Origin: Chloroflexota bacterium
Lineage (GTDB): Bacteria; Chloroflexota; Dehalococcoidia; Lucifugimonadales; UBA3495
Assembly (NCBI GenBank): GCA_028875055.1
Contig: JAPPGG010000072.1
Span: forward strand, 1-51,031
Direction: 5' to 3'
DNA length: 51,031 nucleotides
The notes below the pieces were generated by a model. It saw only the letters and a list, made by a program, of their open reading frames with translations, had not been told where the DNA came from and ran no database searches. Positions 8,320-15,734 of the stretch are shown here, in pieces. A program made the position numbers and the translations under genes. Positions within the stretch are counted from its first letter, which is position 1. The number at the start of each line of letters is the position of its first letter.

Positions 8320-8759
8320 ACCGTTCCTACGCCGTGGATGATGAGCTGCCGCCCCTGGTCAAGGAAATGACCCAGGAGGCCATCAACCTGTTTGAGGGCA
8401 GCGCGGGAGAATCGGGGCCCTCCCAGTTCACCGACGAAGAGACTGCCCGGGAAACACTGGGTACCGAGGGGACGGTGGCATCGGGGAGGATGTCCCTGTC
8501 CTTCGCCATAGAGTTGCTGCGCAGGTATTTTGGCAGCGATGTCTATAATCACACCGGCTCAGTAGATTTGCGCTTCCTGAGGCCCGTGCGCCCCGGGGAC
8601 ACGATAACTTTCACCGGAAGGATTACGGGCGTCACCAGGGAGGTCAACGGCAGCCGGGTGTCGGTGGAGATAAAGGCCGAAAATCAACGTGGAGACACCA
8701 CGGGCGCCGGGCAGGGCAGCGCGGTAGTTCCCAACGCCTACCTGCCTTCCGACGAGTAG
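8307..8759 (+). CDS. MaoC-like hotdog-fold protein, subunit B
   Basis: The 150-residue product carries the C-terminal MaoC features: a central helix after 'VASGRMSLSFAIELL' and the strand pair 'DLRFLRPVRPGDTITFTGRI', which is the family hallmark. As in its neighbour, the GDxNPxH catalytic signature is not evident. Together the two genes resemble split double-hotdog dehydratases, in which two short chains form one enzyme in acyl-CoA, steroid or branched-acid breakdown. It starts inside the preceding gene and is followed 108 bases later by an MFS carrier. Confidence 0.8.
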   Translation: MGGLNRSYAVDDELPPLVKEMTQEAINLFEGSAGESGPSQFTDEETARETLGTEGTVASGRMSLSFAIELLRRYFGSDVYNHTGSVDLRFLRPVRPGDTITFTGRITGVTREVNGSRVSVEIKAENQRGDTTGAGQGSAVVPNAYLPSDE

Positions 8760-8867
8760 TTTCCGCATCGTGGGACCCTTCCCATCCGCTCCGTGATTCT
8801 TGCCCGGCAAGGAGTTCTTGCTTCGAATAGATAGAGCCCAGTTTCCAGATCCGGCAGAGCTGCTCTC

Positions 8868-10169
8868 ATGACTTTGCTTGGCAAGCGGCTGCACTACGCC
8901 TGGGTAATTGTGGGCATAGCCGCGTCCATGGGCTTCATTACTTCGTCCATGAGGTTTGCGGCCGCCGCCCTGGTCCCGCACCTGAGCGATCCCGTCAATG
9001 GGTTCGGGTGGAACTACGGGTCCATCAGCCTGGCCTTCAGCCTGCAGTGGATCGTACTGGGGCTGGTGAGTCCCTACGTGGGCTGGCTGGGCGACCGGTA
9101 CGGCGCGCGTCTGCTTCTGCTGCTGGGCGCCGTCCTCTTTATTGTCGGGATGATGGTCACGGGCATCATGACCGACCTCTGGCAGTTCTACCTCTTCTTC
9201 GGCGTGGTTATCGGCGTTTCGACCGCCATTTTCACGGTCTTGCCCGTCTCCGGGGTCAGCCTGTGGTTCCGGAGGCACTTGGGAGCCGCCATGGGGATCG
9301 TGTGGTCCTTCCAGGGATTCGGCACCATCGTGCTCCTCCTCCTGATCGGCGTGGCCTTTGATAACCTGGGGATGAAGTGGGTGTTCTGGCTCCCGGGAAT
9401 AACCGGCGGCGCCATCCTGCTGTTGATGGTCAGGTTCTTCTATAACGTACCCGCCGATATCGGGCTGCGGCCCCTGGGGGTGTCCGAGGACGAACCGGTC
9501 CAAATCCCGCGAAGGGACGAGGCTGCCAAGATACGGGCCAGGGTCTTTATCCAGCGGGCCAGACGCACCGTCACCTTCTGGAACCTGATTGGCATCCACT
9601 ACTGGGGATGCATGGGCCACAACATCATCAACGTGCTGCTGGTGGCCATTGCCGTGGACCGGGGGTTGTCGCTGGGAGTTGCCGCCGGGGTGCTGGCTGC
9701 CCAGCAGGGCGCCGGGGTTGTAACGCGGGGCGTTATCCCCGTGGTGGCAGAGCGGGTAGGCTGCAGGACGGTTTGGGTAGTGGGAATGTCCCTGCAGGTC
9801 TTTCCCATGTTCATAATTCTGTTCTCCCACGACGCATGGGCCTTCTACCTGTTTGCCATTCTCTTTGGTATTGGACAGGGCTGCGAGGTACCTACATTCC
9901 CCATCGCCAACCGGCAGTACTACGGAAACGTTCCGCAGGGCAGCCTTTTCGGGTGGCAGAACCTGGGTAATGGCCTGGGAATGGGAATTGCCCCGGTCTG
10001 CGCGGGAGTTTTGTGGGACCTGACGGGGACCTACCTGGCGCCCATACTGATGTCCCTGGTTTTCAGCGCGATGGGGCTGCTGTCTTCCGCCCTGCTTCCC
10101 TCACCCCGAGAGAGGCAGATTCCCGACTGGGAGCAATACCTGCCGGCCCAGATCCAGGCCAGGGAATAG
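8868..10169 (+). CDS. MFS transporter
   Basis: The 433-residue product has about twelve hydrophobic segments and the MFS loop 2-3 signature 'GWLGDRYGARLLLL' near residues 72-85. A hydrophilic central loop (around 'RRDEAAKIRARVFIQ') separates the two halves. It resembles the monocarboxylate/oxalate-formate antiporter branch of the family (start 'LHYAWVIVGIAASMGF'), so an organic acid is a reasonable guess for the substrate, but this is inference. It lies behind the MaoC pair on the same strand. Confidence 0.88.
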   Translation: MTLLGKRLHYAWVIVGIAASMGFITSSMRFAAAALVPHLSDPVNGFGWNYGSISLAFSLQWIVLGLVSPYVGWLGDRYGARLLLLLGAVLFIVGMMVTGIMTDLWQFYLFFGVVIGVSTAIFTVLPVSGVSLWFRRHLGAAMGIVWSFQGFGTIVLLLLIGVAFDNLGMKWVFWLPGITGGAILLLMVRFFYNVPADIGLRPLGVSEDEPVQIPRRDEAAKIRARVFIQRARRTVTFWNLIGIHYWGCMGHNIINVLLVAIAVDRGLSLGVAAGVLAAQQGAGVVTRGVIPVVAERVGCRTVWVVGMSLQVFPMFIILFSHDAWAFYLFAILFGIGQGCEVPTFPIANRQYYGNVPQGSLFGWQNLGNGLGMGIAPVCAGVLWDLTGTYLAPILMSLVFSAMGLLSSALLPSPRERQIPDWEQYLPAQIQARE

Positions 10170-10526
10170 CTCCGGCGCGGGATAGTAGCCCAGCGGAAGC
10201 GGCCCTGCTATGGCGGCATTACCGGGATCGTCATTCCGAACGAGGTTGAAGCTTCCGAATCCGCGCCTGCCAGAAAGGGGCTGGACCTCATGCCCGGCTC
10301 GCAGCCAGGAGATTGGACCCTTGGGCAAGCTCGGGGACAACATAACAACGCTCGAAGTGGCATGGTTCGCTGCTGACAGTAGCGCTGCAGCGCGAACGGC
10401 AGAAATAGCGCCCTTGCCTTGATCTCCGACACTCTGCGTCTGCTTCGGACGGTGGTCATTTGATAGAATCACTCCTGGAACATTCACGCGGCTCCTTTTT
10501 TCGCAGCAAGGGGAGGTAATCCAGTT
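10170..10526. other. Intergenic region, 357 bases
   Basis: No gene is supported on either strand. The stretch has a palindromic CGCTGCAGCG near 10381 and a TAGAAT near 10464 that could be a weak -10 element for the deacetylase gene, but no good -35 box accompanies it. Nothing else stands out. Confidence 0.4.
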
Positions 10527-11390
10527 ATGGCCGGTCATCGCCTTTTGGCATGTTTCGCTCATCCCGATGATGAGGCATTTCCCGTTGGAGGCGCCCTGGC
10601 CGCCCACGCAGCCCGTGGGGTGCAGGTGAGGCTGATTACCGCCACCCTTGGCGAGGAGGGTGAGATTCGGCAGGACGGGGCCGCCACCCGTGAAACCCTG
10701 GGGTCGGTGCGCCGGGTGGAGCTGGCCAGGGCCGTCCGGATACTGGGCCTGGACGACCATATTGTGCTGCACTACCGGGACTCGGGGATGGCGGGAACGC
10801 CCCCCAACGAGCACCAGCGGGCCTTCGTGAACGCCCCCGCCGAGGTTGTCATCGAGAGACTGGTGGAGGAGATCCGGCGCTTCAGGCCGCAGGTAATCCT
10901 GACCTTTGATCCTGACGGTCTCTATGGCCACCCCGACCACATTGCAATCCACAAGCATGCGACCGAGGCATTCAAGCGGGCCCCAAACCCCGATGCTTAT
11001 CCCCAGCACCTGGTAAACGGCGTGAGGCCGTATGGACCACACCGTATCTTTTACAGCGCCCGTCCCCGGGGGTTCAGGATGGAGTGGGCACAAACCCTTC
11101 GCTCTCATGGCATCGACTTTCCGCTGCCGGACCCTAACCGCATCAGCGACGGCGCGCCGCCCGAGAGCATTCACCTGGAGATGGATGTGGCAAGCCAGAT
11201 GGAAGTGAAGATGGGCTGCATTCTCAGCCACCGCACCCAGGTTGCGCCGGACTGGCCCTATGACCGGGTGCCCCGCGAGGCGGCCAACCTGATTCTGGGG
11301 CGGGAATATTACATAAGGGGCTGGCCGCTGGTCAAAAGCGGTGAATCGGTGCCGGCGGACTTTTTCGAGGGCATTGAACCGGAGGGATAG
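10527..11390 (+). CDS. PIG-L/LmbE-family deacetylase
   Basis: The 287-residue product opens with the zinc motif AHPDDE at residues 11-16. It carries the second ligand motif GHPDH in 'DPDGLYGHPDHIAIHKH'. Both are characteristic of N-acetylglucosaminyl deacetylases of the LmbE/MshB/BshB type. The first Asp of AHPDDE is the usual general base. Known relatives act on GlcNAc-Ins, GlcNAc-malate or mycothiol conjugates. No thiol-biosynthesis partner is nearby, so the substrate is unknown. A GGGGAGG site lies about 10 bases before ATG 10527. A bidirectional hairpin terminator follows. Confidence 0.88.
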   Translation: MAGHRLLACFAHPDDEAFPVGGALAAHAARGVQVRLITATLGEEGEIRQDGAATRETLGSVRRVELARAVRILGLDDHIVLHYRDSGMAGTPPNEHQRAFVNAPAEVVIERLVEEIRRFRPQVILTFDPDGLYGHPDHIAIHKHATEAFKRAPNPDAYPQHLVNGVRPYGPHRIFYSARPRGFRMEWAQTLRSHGIDFPLPDPNRISDGAPPESIHLEMDVASQMEVKMGCILSHRTQVAPDWPYDRVPREAANLILGREYYIRGWPLVKSGESVPADFFEGIEPEG

Positions 11391-11473
11391 GCGGGAACAG
11401 GAGCAGAATTTCCGCAGCGTACCCCGCCTGCTATGGAAGTCGCGAAAGGGGTTCCCGCAAGGCCAAAGAAGAA

Positions 11474-11494
11474 GGGCGGACAATCGGTCCGCCC
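11474..11494. terminator. Bidirectional hairpin terminator
   Basis: GGGCGGAC (11474-11481) and GTCCGCCC (11487-11494) form a perfect 8-bp stem with a 5-base loop. On the minus strand the stem is followed by TTCTTCTTT; on the plus strand the tail is weaker. It lies between the convergent deacetylase and LLM genes. Confidence 0.7.
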
Positions 11495-11529
11495 ATTATC
11501 TTGGTGTCAGGAGAGTTAGAGAGCGCCGT

Positions 11530-12621
11530 TTACGATGATTCCCGCATGCGGGGCGCAACTTCCTGGGCGTAGAGCCTTACCGAGTTGAGGACCTGTTCTA
11601 CCGTAAGGCCCCCACCCACGTTTGGCTCCATGATTATTCCGTCCAGACCCAGGCGGTCACGCAACTGGCAGAGCTTTTCCACGACGGTGTCGGGGCTGCC
11701 GTAAGCCAGGCGGTCTTTCAACAGGTCATCGTAGGTAACGTTGGCCAGCCGTTCCGCCCGCTCCCGCCGTTCCTCGGAAAGGGTCGTGCCGGCCTGCCCG
11801 GCGGAGGTGCCGAAGAGTCCGCCCAACCGCCGGTAGGAACGCATGGTGCTCTCCTCCGGTTCCGAGCGACCCAGGTCGTCGGTTTCCGCGACGTAAATGG
11901 GGACGCGGAGGAAGACTTCACCCTTTCCTTCGTGCCCAGCTTCCTCCCTGCCCTGGTGGAACATTTGCATGTGCTCTTCCACCTCGTTGACGTCGAAACC
12001 GCGCAGGCCGGAGATTACGTTGTGGCCGCTGCGGCCAACCTGCGGGAAGGTGTCCCTGGTGGTGGCGGCGATACGGATGGGAGGGTAGGGTTTCTGATAA
12101 GGCTTGGGGAGAACGCAAAGGTCGTTGAACTGGTAAAACTCGCCCTCGTAGGAGAAGCGGTCCTCGGACCAGGCCTTGAGGATGATATCCAGCGATTCCT
12201 GGAAACGTGCGCGGCTTTCCGCGTAGGGAATGCCGTAGCCGTCATAGGAACGGGGGAATCCGCTCCGGCCCACGCCGAACTCCAGCCGCCCGCGGCTGAC
12301 CTGGTCCACGGTGGCGGCTTCCTCGGCTAGCCGGACCGGGTGGCACAGGGGCAGGACGCTCACGCCTGTACCAATGCGGACCCTGCTGGTCCTGCCGGCG
12401 ATGGCGCTGGCCATAACCAGGGGAACGGAAACTACGGAGGGTATGCCGGCACCCATAGGGTCGCCGGGCCGGCGCGGCGCCGCAAAGTGTCTTTCGGCCA
12501 GCCAGACTCCGTCCAGTCCATACTGGTCGGCGGTGTCGGCCATGGCCAGGGCCTCGTCAAAGGCCTCCTCCTGGGTTACCCCCATTCGGTAATCGCATTC
12601 CATTACCAGTCCGACGTGCAT
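11530..12621 (-). CDS. LLM-class flavin-dependent oxidoreductase
   Basis: The product (363 residues from ATG 12621) has the bacterial-luciferase-like TIM-barrel layout. 'GLDGVWLAERHF' lies near the N-terminus, 'RIGTGVSVLPLCHPVRLAEE' on the next strands, 'LEFGVGRSG' follows, and 'YGSPDTVVEKL' comes near the C-terminus. Such enzymes use reduced FMN or F420 to oxidise organic substrates with or without oxygen; the cofactor cannot be told from sequence here. ATG 12621 is chosen because GAGGTG precedes it by about 7 bases; an upstream in-frame ATG at 12669 lacks support. It is the last gene of the acyl-CoA dehydrogenase operon, so a monooxygenase role in the same catabolic route is plausible. Confidence 0.88.
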   Translation of the reverse strand: MHVGLVMECDYRMGVTQEEAFDEALAMADTADQYGLDGVWLAERHFAAPRRPGDPMGAGIPSVVSVPLVMASAIAGRTSRVRIGTGVSVLPLCHPVRLAEEAATVDQVSRGRLEFGVGRSGFPRSYDGYGIPYAESRARFQESLDIILKAWSEDRFSYEGEFYQFNDLCVLPKPYQKPYPPIRIAATTRDTFPQVGRSGHNVISGLRGFDVNEVEEHMQMFHQGREEAGHEGKGEVFLRVPIYVAETDDLGRSEPEESTMRSYRRLGGLFGTSAGQAGTTLSEERRERAERLANVTYDDLLKDRLAYGSPDTVVEKLCQLRDRLGLDGIIMEPNVGGGLTVEQVLNSVRLYAQEVAPRMRESS

Positions 12622-12736
12622 CTCGGGCACCTCACTCTTCCGGAAATCAGAACCGGCCCCAGGGGCCACTGGGATGAAGGGCGGCGTTTACCGCCGGGTT
12701 CCCCGGCCGCCGGTCCTCACCCAACCGGGGAATTGC

Positions 12737-12943
12737 CTATTGCTCCAGGTAGGCTGCCGGGGTGGCCAGGAACTTGGTGCGGCAATCCAGGCAGCAGAAA
12801 TAGAACCACTGGCCGTTGTGGAAGCTGCGGGTCCCCTGTTGTGGGTCAACCTCGGAGGCGCCGTGCATCGTCTGGCCCGTCTGGGCCCGAGCCTCGGCCT
12901 CGTCAATTTCCTTGCCGCATACGGGGTCTTTTGCCATCTTCAT
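12737..12943 (-). CDS. YHS-domain protein
   Basis: The 68-residue product starts with the YHS hallmark 'DPVCGKEID' and later shows 'FYFCCLDCRTKF', so a metal-binding cysteine set is present. YHS domains bind copper or other heavy metals, and they also occur as small accessory proteins of multicomponent oxygenases. A strong AGGAG site lies 5 bases before ATG 12943. It sits 50 bases behind the second acyl-CoA dehydrogenase and 115 bases ahead of the flavin oxidoreductase on one strand, which fits an accessory part in the same pathway. Confidence 0.85.
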   Translation of the reverse strand: MKMAKDPVCGKEIDEAEARAQTGQTMHGASEVDPQQGTRSFHNGQWFYFCCLDCRTKFLATPAAYLEQ

Positions 12944-12992
12944 ATACTCCTGAGTAATGCTAGCGGGGCCGGAGAGCGCGAAAAATCGCGAC

Positions 12993-14168
12993 TCAGGCGG
13001 GTAATTCCAGGTTCATTCCCAGGCGCACGCGGCCGGGCTGGTCAAGCAACCCCCTGGCTATTCGCGATCGGTGCTCGAAGCTGGTCCCGAGGCGCATGGA
13101 CCAGGCGGTAACCCGCCGGTACCACAGGTGAAGGTCAAATTCCATCATGAAGCCCATTCCGCCATGCAATACCTGGGAGGAACGGACCACGGCCTCGCAC
13201 TTGTCGTTGCAGAAGGACTTGGCCTGGGAGACTTCCATGGATGCGGGAAGGCCCTGGTCCATCTTCCAGAGGGCCTCGTAGGTCAGCAGCTGCCCACCGT
13301 CAACCCAGAGGATCATATCGGCGCAGATGTGCTGGATGGACTGGAAGGCGGCAATGGGCCGGCCGAAGGCCACCCGGTTCTTGGCGTAATCGATGCCCAT
13401 CTCCGCATCTTTTCTGGCGGCGCCGACCATCTGGGCACAAAGGAGGGCAGTGCCGCGATCGAGCATCCCCTGGGCAATGGGCCAACCCTGGTGAAGTTCC
13501 CCGACAAGACTGGACCTGGGGACGCGAACGCCGTCGAAGATGACCTTGCTCTGCTTGTCCTTGGCCAGAGTGGTCAGGGGAATCTGGCTGACGCCGGTGC
13601 TGCCCGCGTCCACCAGCAGGAGCGAAATGCCGGCGTTGGCGCCCGATGCGGGCGCGGTGCGGCAGGCCACCAGGCACTTCTCGGCGGCCACAAAGTTGTC
13701 CACGAACATTTTGGTCCCGGTCAGGATGAAGTTGTCGCCATCTTCCACTGCCTGGCACTGGACCGTTTCGGGAAGCAACCGGGGATTCTCCTCGGAGTAA
13801 GCCCAGGTCAGGACCAGTTCCCCCCGCCCGACCCGGGGCAAGAGGTCCTGCTTCTGCGCGTCGCTGCCCGCCTCGGCGATGGTGAGGGCGGCTACCATGG
13901 TGGAGTGGAAGGGCACGGGCGCGATGGCGCGGCCCAGTTCCTCGGTAATCAGCCCCAGGTAGGTCAGGGGCAGGCCCTGTCCCCCGTAACGCTCGGGAAG
14001 GGAAATGCCCAGCCAGCCCAGGTCGGCAAGCTGCTTCCACAGTTCCGGCGGATATCCCAGGTCGTCCTTTTCCATATCCCTGGCCAGCCGGGGCGGGCAT
14101 TCCGCCTCCAGAAACTCCCTGGCCAGGTTTTTCACCATTTGTTCTTCTTCGTTAGGCAGTACGTCCAT
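12993..14168 (-). CDS. Acyl-CoA dehydrogenase (second of pair)
   Basis: The 391-residue product has the three-part acyl-CoA dehydrogenase architecture. There is an N-terminal helical domain ('LADLGWLGISLPERYGGQG'), a middle beta domain ('FILTGTKMFVDNFVAAEKC'), and a C-terminal helical domain ('NRVAFGRPIAAFQSIQH', 'QVLHGGMGFMMEFDLHLWY'). It oxidises an acyl-CoA at C2-C3 with FAD and passes electrons to ETF. The middle-domain FAD motif and the C-terminal arginine differ from typical short-chain enzymes. It lies 39 bases behind another acyl-CoA dehydrogenase gene; such pairs often form mixed tetramers for bulky substrates. Confidence 0.88.
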   Translation of the reverse strand: MDVLPNEEEQMVKNLAREFLEAECPPRLARDMEKDDLGYPPELWKQLADLGWLGISLPERYGGQGLPLTYLGLITEELGRAIAPVPFHSTMVAALTIAEAGSDAQKQDLLPRVGRGELVLTWAYSEENPRLLPETVQCQAVEDGDNFILTGTKMFVDNFVAAEKCLVACRTAPASGANAGISLLLVDAGSTGVSQIPLTTLAKDKQSKVIFDGVRVPRSSLVGELHQGWPIAQGMLDRGTALLCAQMVGAARKDAEMGIDYAKNRVAFGRPIAAFQSIQHICADMILWVDGGQLLTYEALWKMDQGLPASMEVSQAKSFCNDKCEAVVRSSQVLHGGMGFMMEFDLHLWYRRVTAWSMRLGTSFEHRSRIARGLLDQPGRVRLGMNLELPA

Positions 14169-14207
14169 ATGTGTCCTTGATAATCAGCCTTTCTGCTGGG
14201 CTGGAAT

Positions 14208-15410
14208 TCAGTTTCGGGGCATGCCCAGGCCGCGCCGGGCAATCTGGTCGCGCATAACCTGGGTGCTGCCGTGATTGATGCCGGACTGGAAGGAACCCAT
14301 CAGGTTGTGGGCGAATACGCCCTCTTCTACTGCGTCTTCCGAGCCGTTGAGCAGCTGGGCGTAGGGGCCCAGAATCTGGGCGATAGTCTCGGTGGTGCGG
14401 ACGCCGTGTTCCGGGGCGAACACCTTCTCGGCGGAACCCTCGTAGGTGAAATTGCCGCCCTTTTCCACCAGCGACATGCTGCGCATGGTCATCAGGCGGC
14501 ACACCTGGGCCTCAATCCAGAGCTCGGCAATGCGGTCCCGAACCGATGTGTCCTCGGCCAGGTTCATGCCGCCCAGGTCGTTTTCCTTGACATAATTGAC
14601 GATGTCCTCGTCCCGCTGTACCGAGATCAGGTAGCGGCTGGCGCCAACCCTGTCCAGGTTCAGGCCCATGGCGCCTACGTACCAGCCCATGTTCTCTTCG
14701 CCCAGCAGGCAGGATGTAGGCACGCGAACGTCCTCGAAAAAGACCTCGTTGGTTCGGGCGTCGCCGTAAGTGGTCCCGGCCGGAGCCTGGGGCTCGTTCT
14801 GGATGGTCCACAGGGGGCGCACCGTAATTCCCTCCGTGTCCATGGGGATGAGGAAAATGGAGATGCCCCGGTGCTTGGGGGCTTCCGGATCGGTGCGGGC
14901 CATCAGGTAGATGTGGCTGGCGTAATGTGCGGCGGTGGTGAACATCTTCTGGCCATTGATGACGTACTCGTCGCCGTCGCGTACGGCTCGGCACTGGAGG
15001 CTGGCCAGGTCGGCGCCGGCCTGGGGTTCGGTGAAGCCCAGCGCAAAGGAGATTTCGCCATTTATCAGGCCGGGGAGGAAGTATTTCTTCTGTTCCTCCG
15101 TGCCGGCGGCAAGGATTGCCGGCGCGCCGCTGCCGGCCCCGCCGACGGTGATGCCGGCCCGGGCGAACTCTTCCTCAACGATGTACTGGTCGATGCGGCT
15201 GCCGTCCTGACCGCCGTACTCTCTGGGCCAGCTGATGCCTACCCACCCTCTTTCGCCCAGCTTGGCGTAAAGCTCGCGCACCTTGGGGCCCCGACGCCTT
15301 ATGCCCAGGTCTTCAATTTCCTGCCGGACCTCGTCGGACACGTTTTCCTGGATAAAGGTGCGAACATTGTCCCTGAGGGCTTCCTGTTCCGGGGTGTATG
15401 CAAAATCCAT
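14208..15410 (-). CDS. Acyl-CoA dehydrogenase (first of pair)
   Basis: The product (400 residues from ATG 15410) begins 'MDFAYTPEQEALRDNVR', a standard family start, and shows the FAD/substrate loop 'ALGFTEPQAGADLASLQC'. 'YVINGQKMFTTAAHYASHIYLMART' marks the middle domain and is the usual FAD-contacting stretch. An AGAGG site precedes ATG 15410 by about 6 bases; a longer frame to 15461 has no such site. A good promoter lies upstream at 15504-15532. Its tail, 'INHGSTQVMRDQIARRGLGMPRN', resembles FadE-type enzymes for large or branched acyl-CoAs. The electrons would go to the fused ETF encoded just upstream. Confidence 0.9.
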   Translation of the reverse strand: MDFAYTPEQEALRDNVRTFIQENVSDEVRQEIEDLGIRRRGPKVRELYAKLGERGWVGISWPREYGGQDGSRIDQYIVEEEFARAGITVGGAGSGAPAILAAGTEEQKKYFLPGLINGEISFALGFTEPQAGADLASLQCRAVRDGDEYVINGQKMFTTAAHYASHIYLMARTDPEAPKHRGISIFLIPMDTEGITVRPLWTIQNEPQAPAGTTYGDARTNEVFFEDVRVPTSCLLGEENMGWYVGAMGLNLDRVGASRYLISVQRDEDIVNYVKENDLGGMNLAEDTSVRDRIAELWIEAQVCRLMTMRSMSLVEKGGNFTYEGSAEKVFAPEHGVRTTETIAQILGPYAQLLNGSEDAVEEGVFAHNLMGSFQSGINHGSTQVMRDQIARRGLGMPRN

Positions 15411-15734
15411 ATCTAACCTCTTTGCGCCGCGGCTTTGGAGTCGCGGTGGCCGTTGCAGCATCGTTCGGGTTGGGAAGGCTTGTCGGACCTGCCAGCCGAG
15501 GCCATTATATTACGCCGGTATGGGAGTGTCATCCAAATGACGGAGCGACTAACCGTTCAGACCCGGGCGGACCAGGCTGGCGCCCAGGGCCGACTTTCCG
15601 GGGAAGCCGGTATGATAGGGCAGGTGACCGGGAAAACCCGCGGGCCCCGAACCTTTGCCCGGAGTACCCTCGCCGATGGGGTTGGCATATATCATTCCTG
15701 CGATATGGCCTCCGGGCGCTCGCCTGCGCCTGGA
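15411..15734. other. Intergenic region with operon promoter
   Basis: No gene is supported in these 324 bases. The clearest signal is the minus-strand promoter at 15504-15532, listed separately. No intrinsic terminator for the ETF gene ending at 15735 is obvious. Confidence 0.45.
15504..15532 (-). promoter_or_regulatory. Sigma70-type promoter for the acyl-CoA dehydrogenase operon
   Basis: On the minus strand ATGACA (complement of 15527-15532) and TATAAT (complement of 15504-15509) are exactly 17 bases apart. The start would be near 15497, giving a leader of about 87 bases to ATG 15410. Confidence 0.7.

Noticed and set aside
8559-9830. 423-codon minus-strand frame opposite the MFS gene
   Set aside because: Shadow frame with no domain text; the plus strand has clear membrane helices.
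10101-11483. 460-codon minus-strand frame opposite the PIG-L gene
   Set aside because: Antisense shadow of a clear deacetylase gene; His/Gly/Pro-rich composition is typical of a mirrored GC-rich gene.
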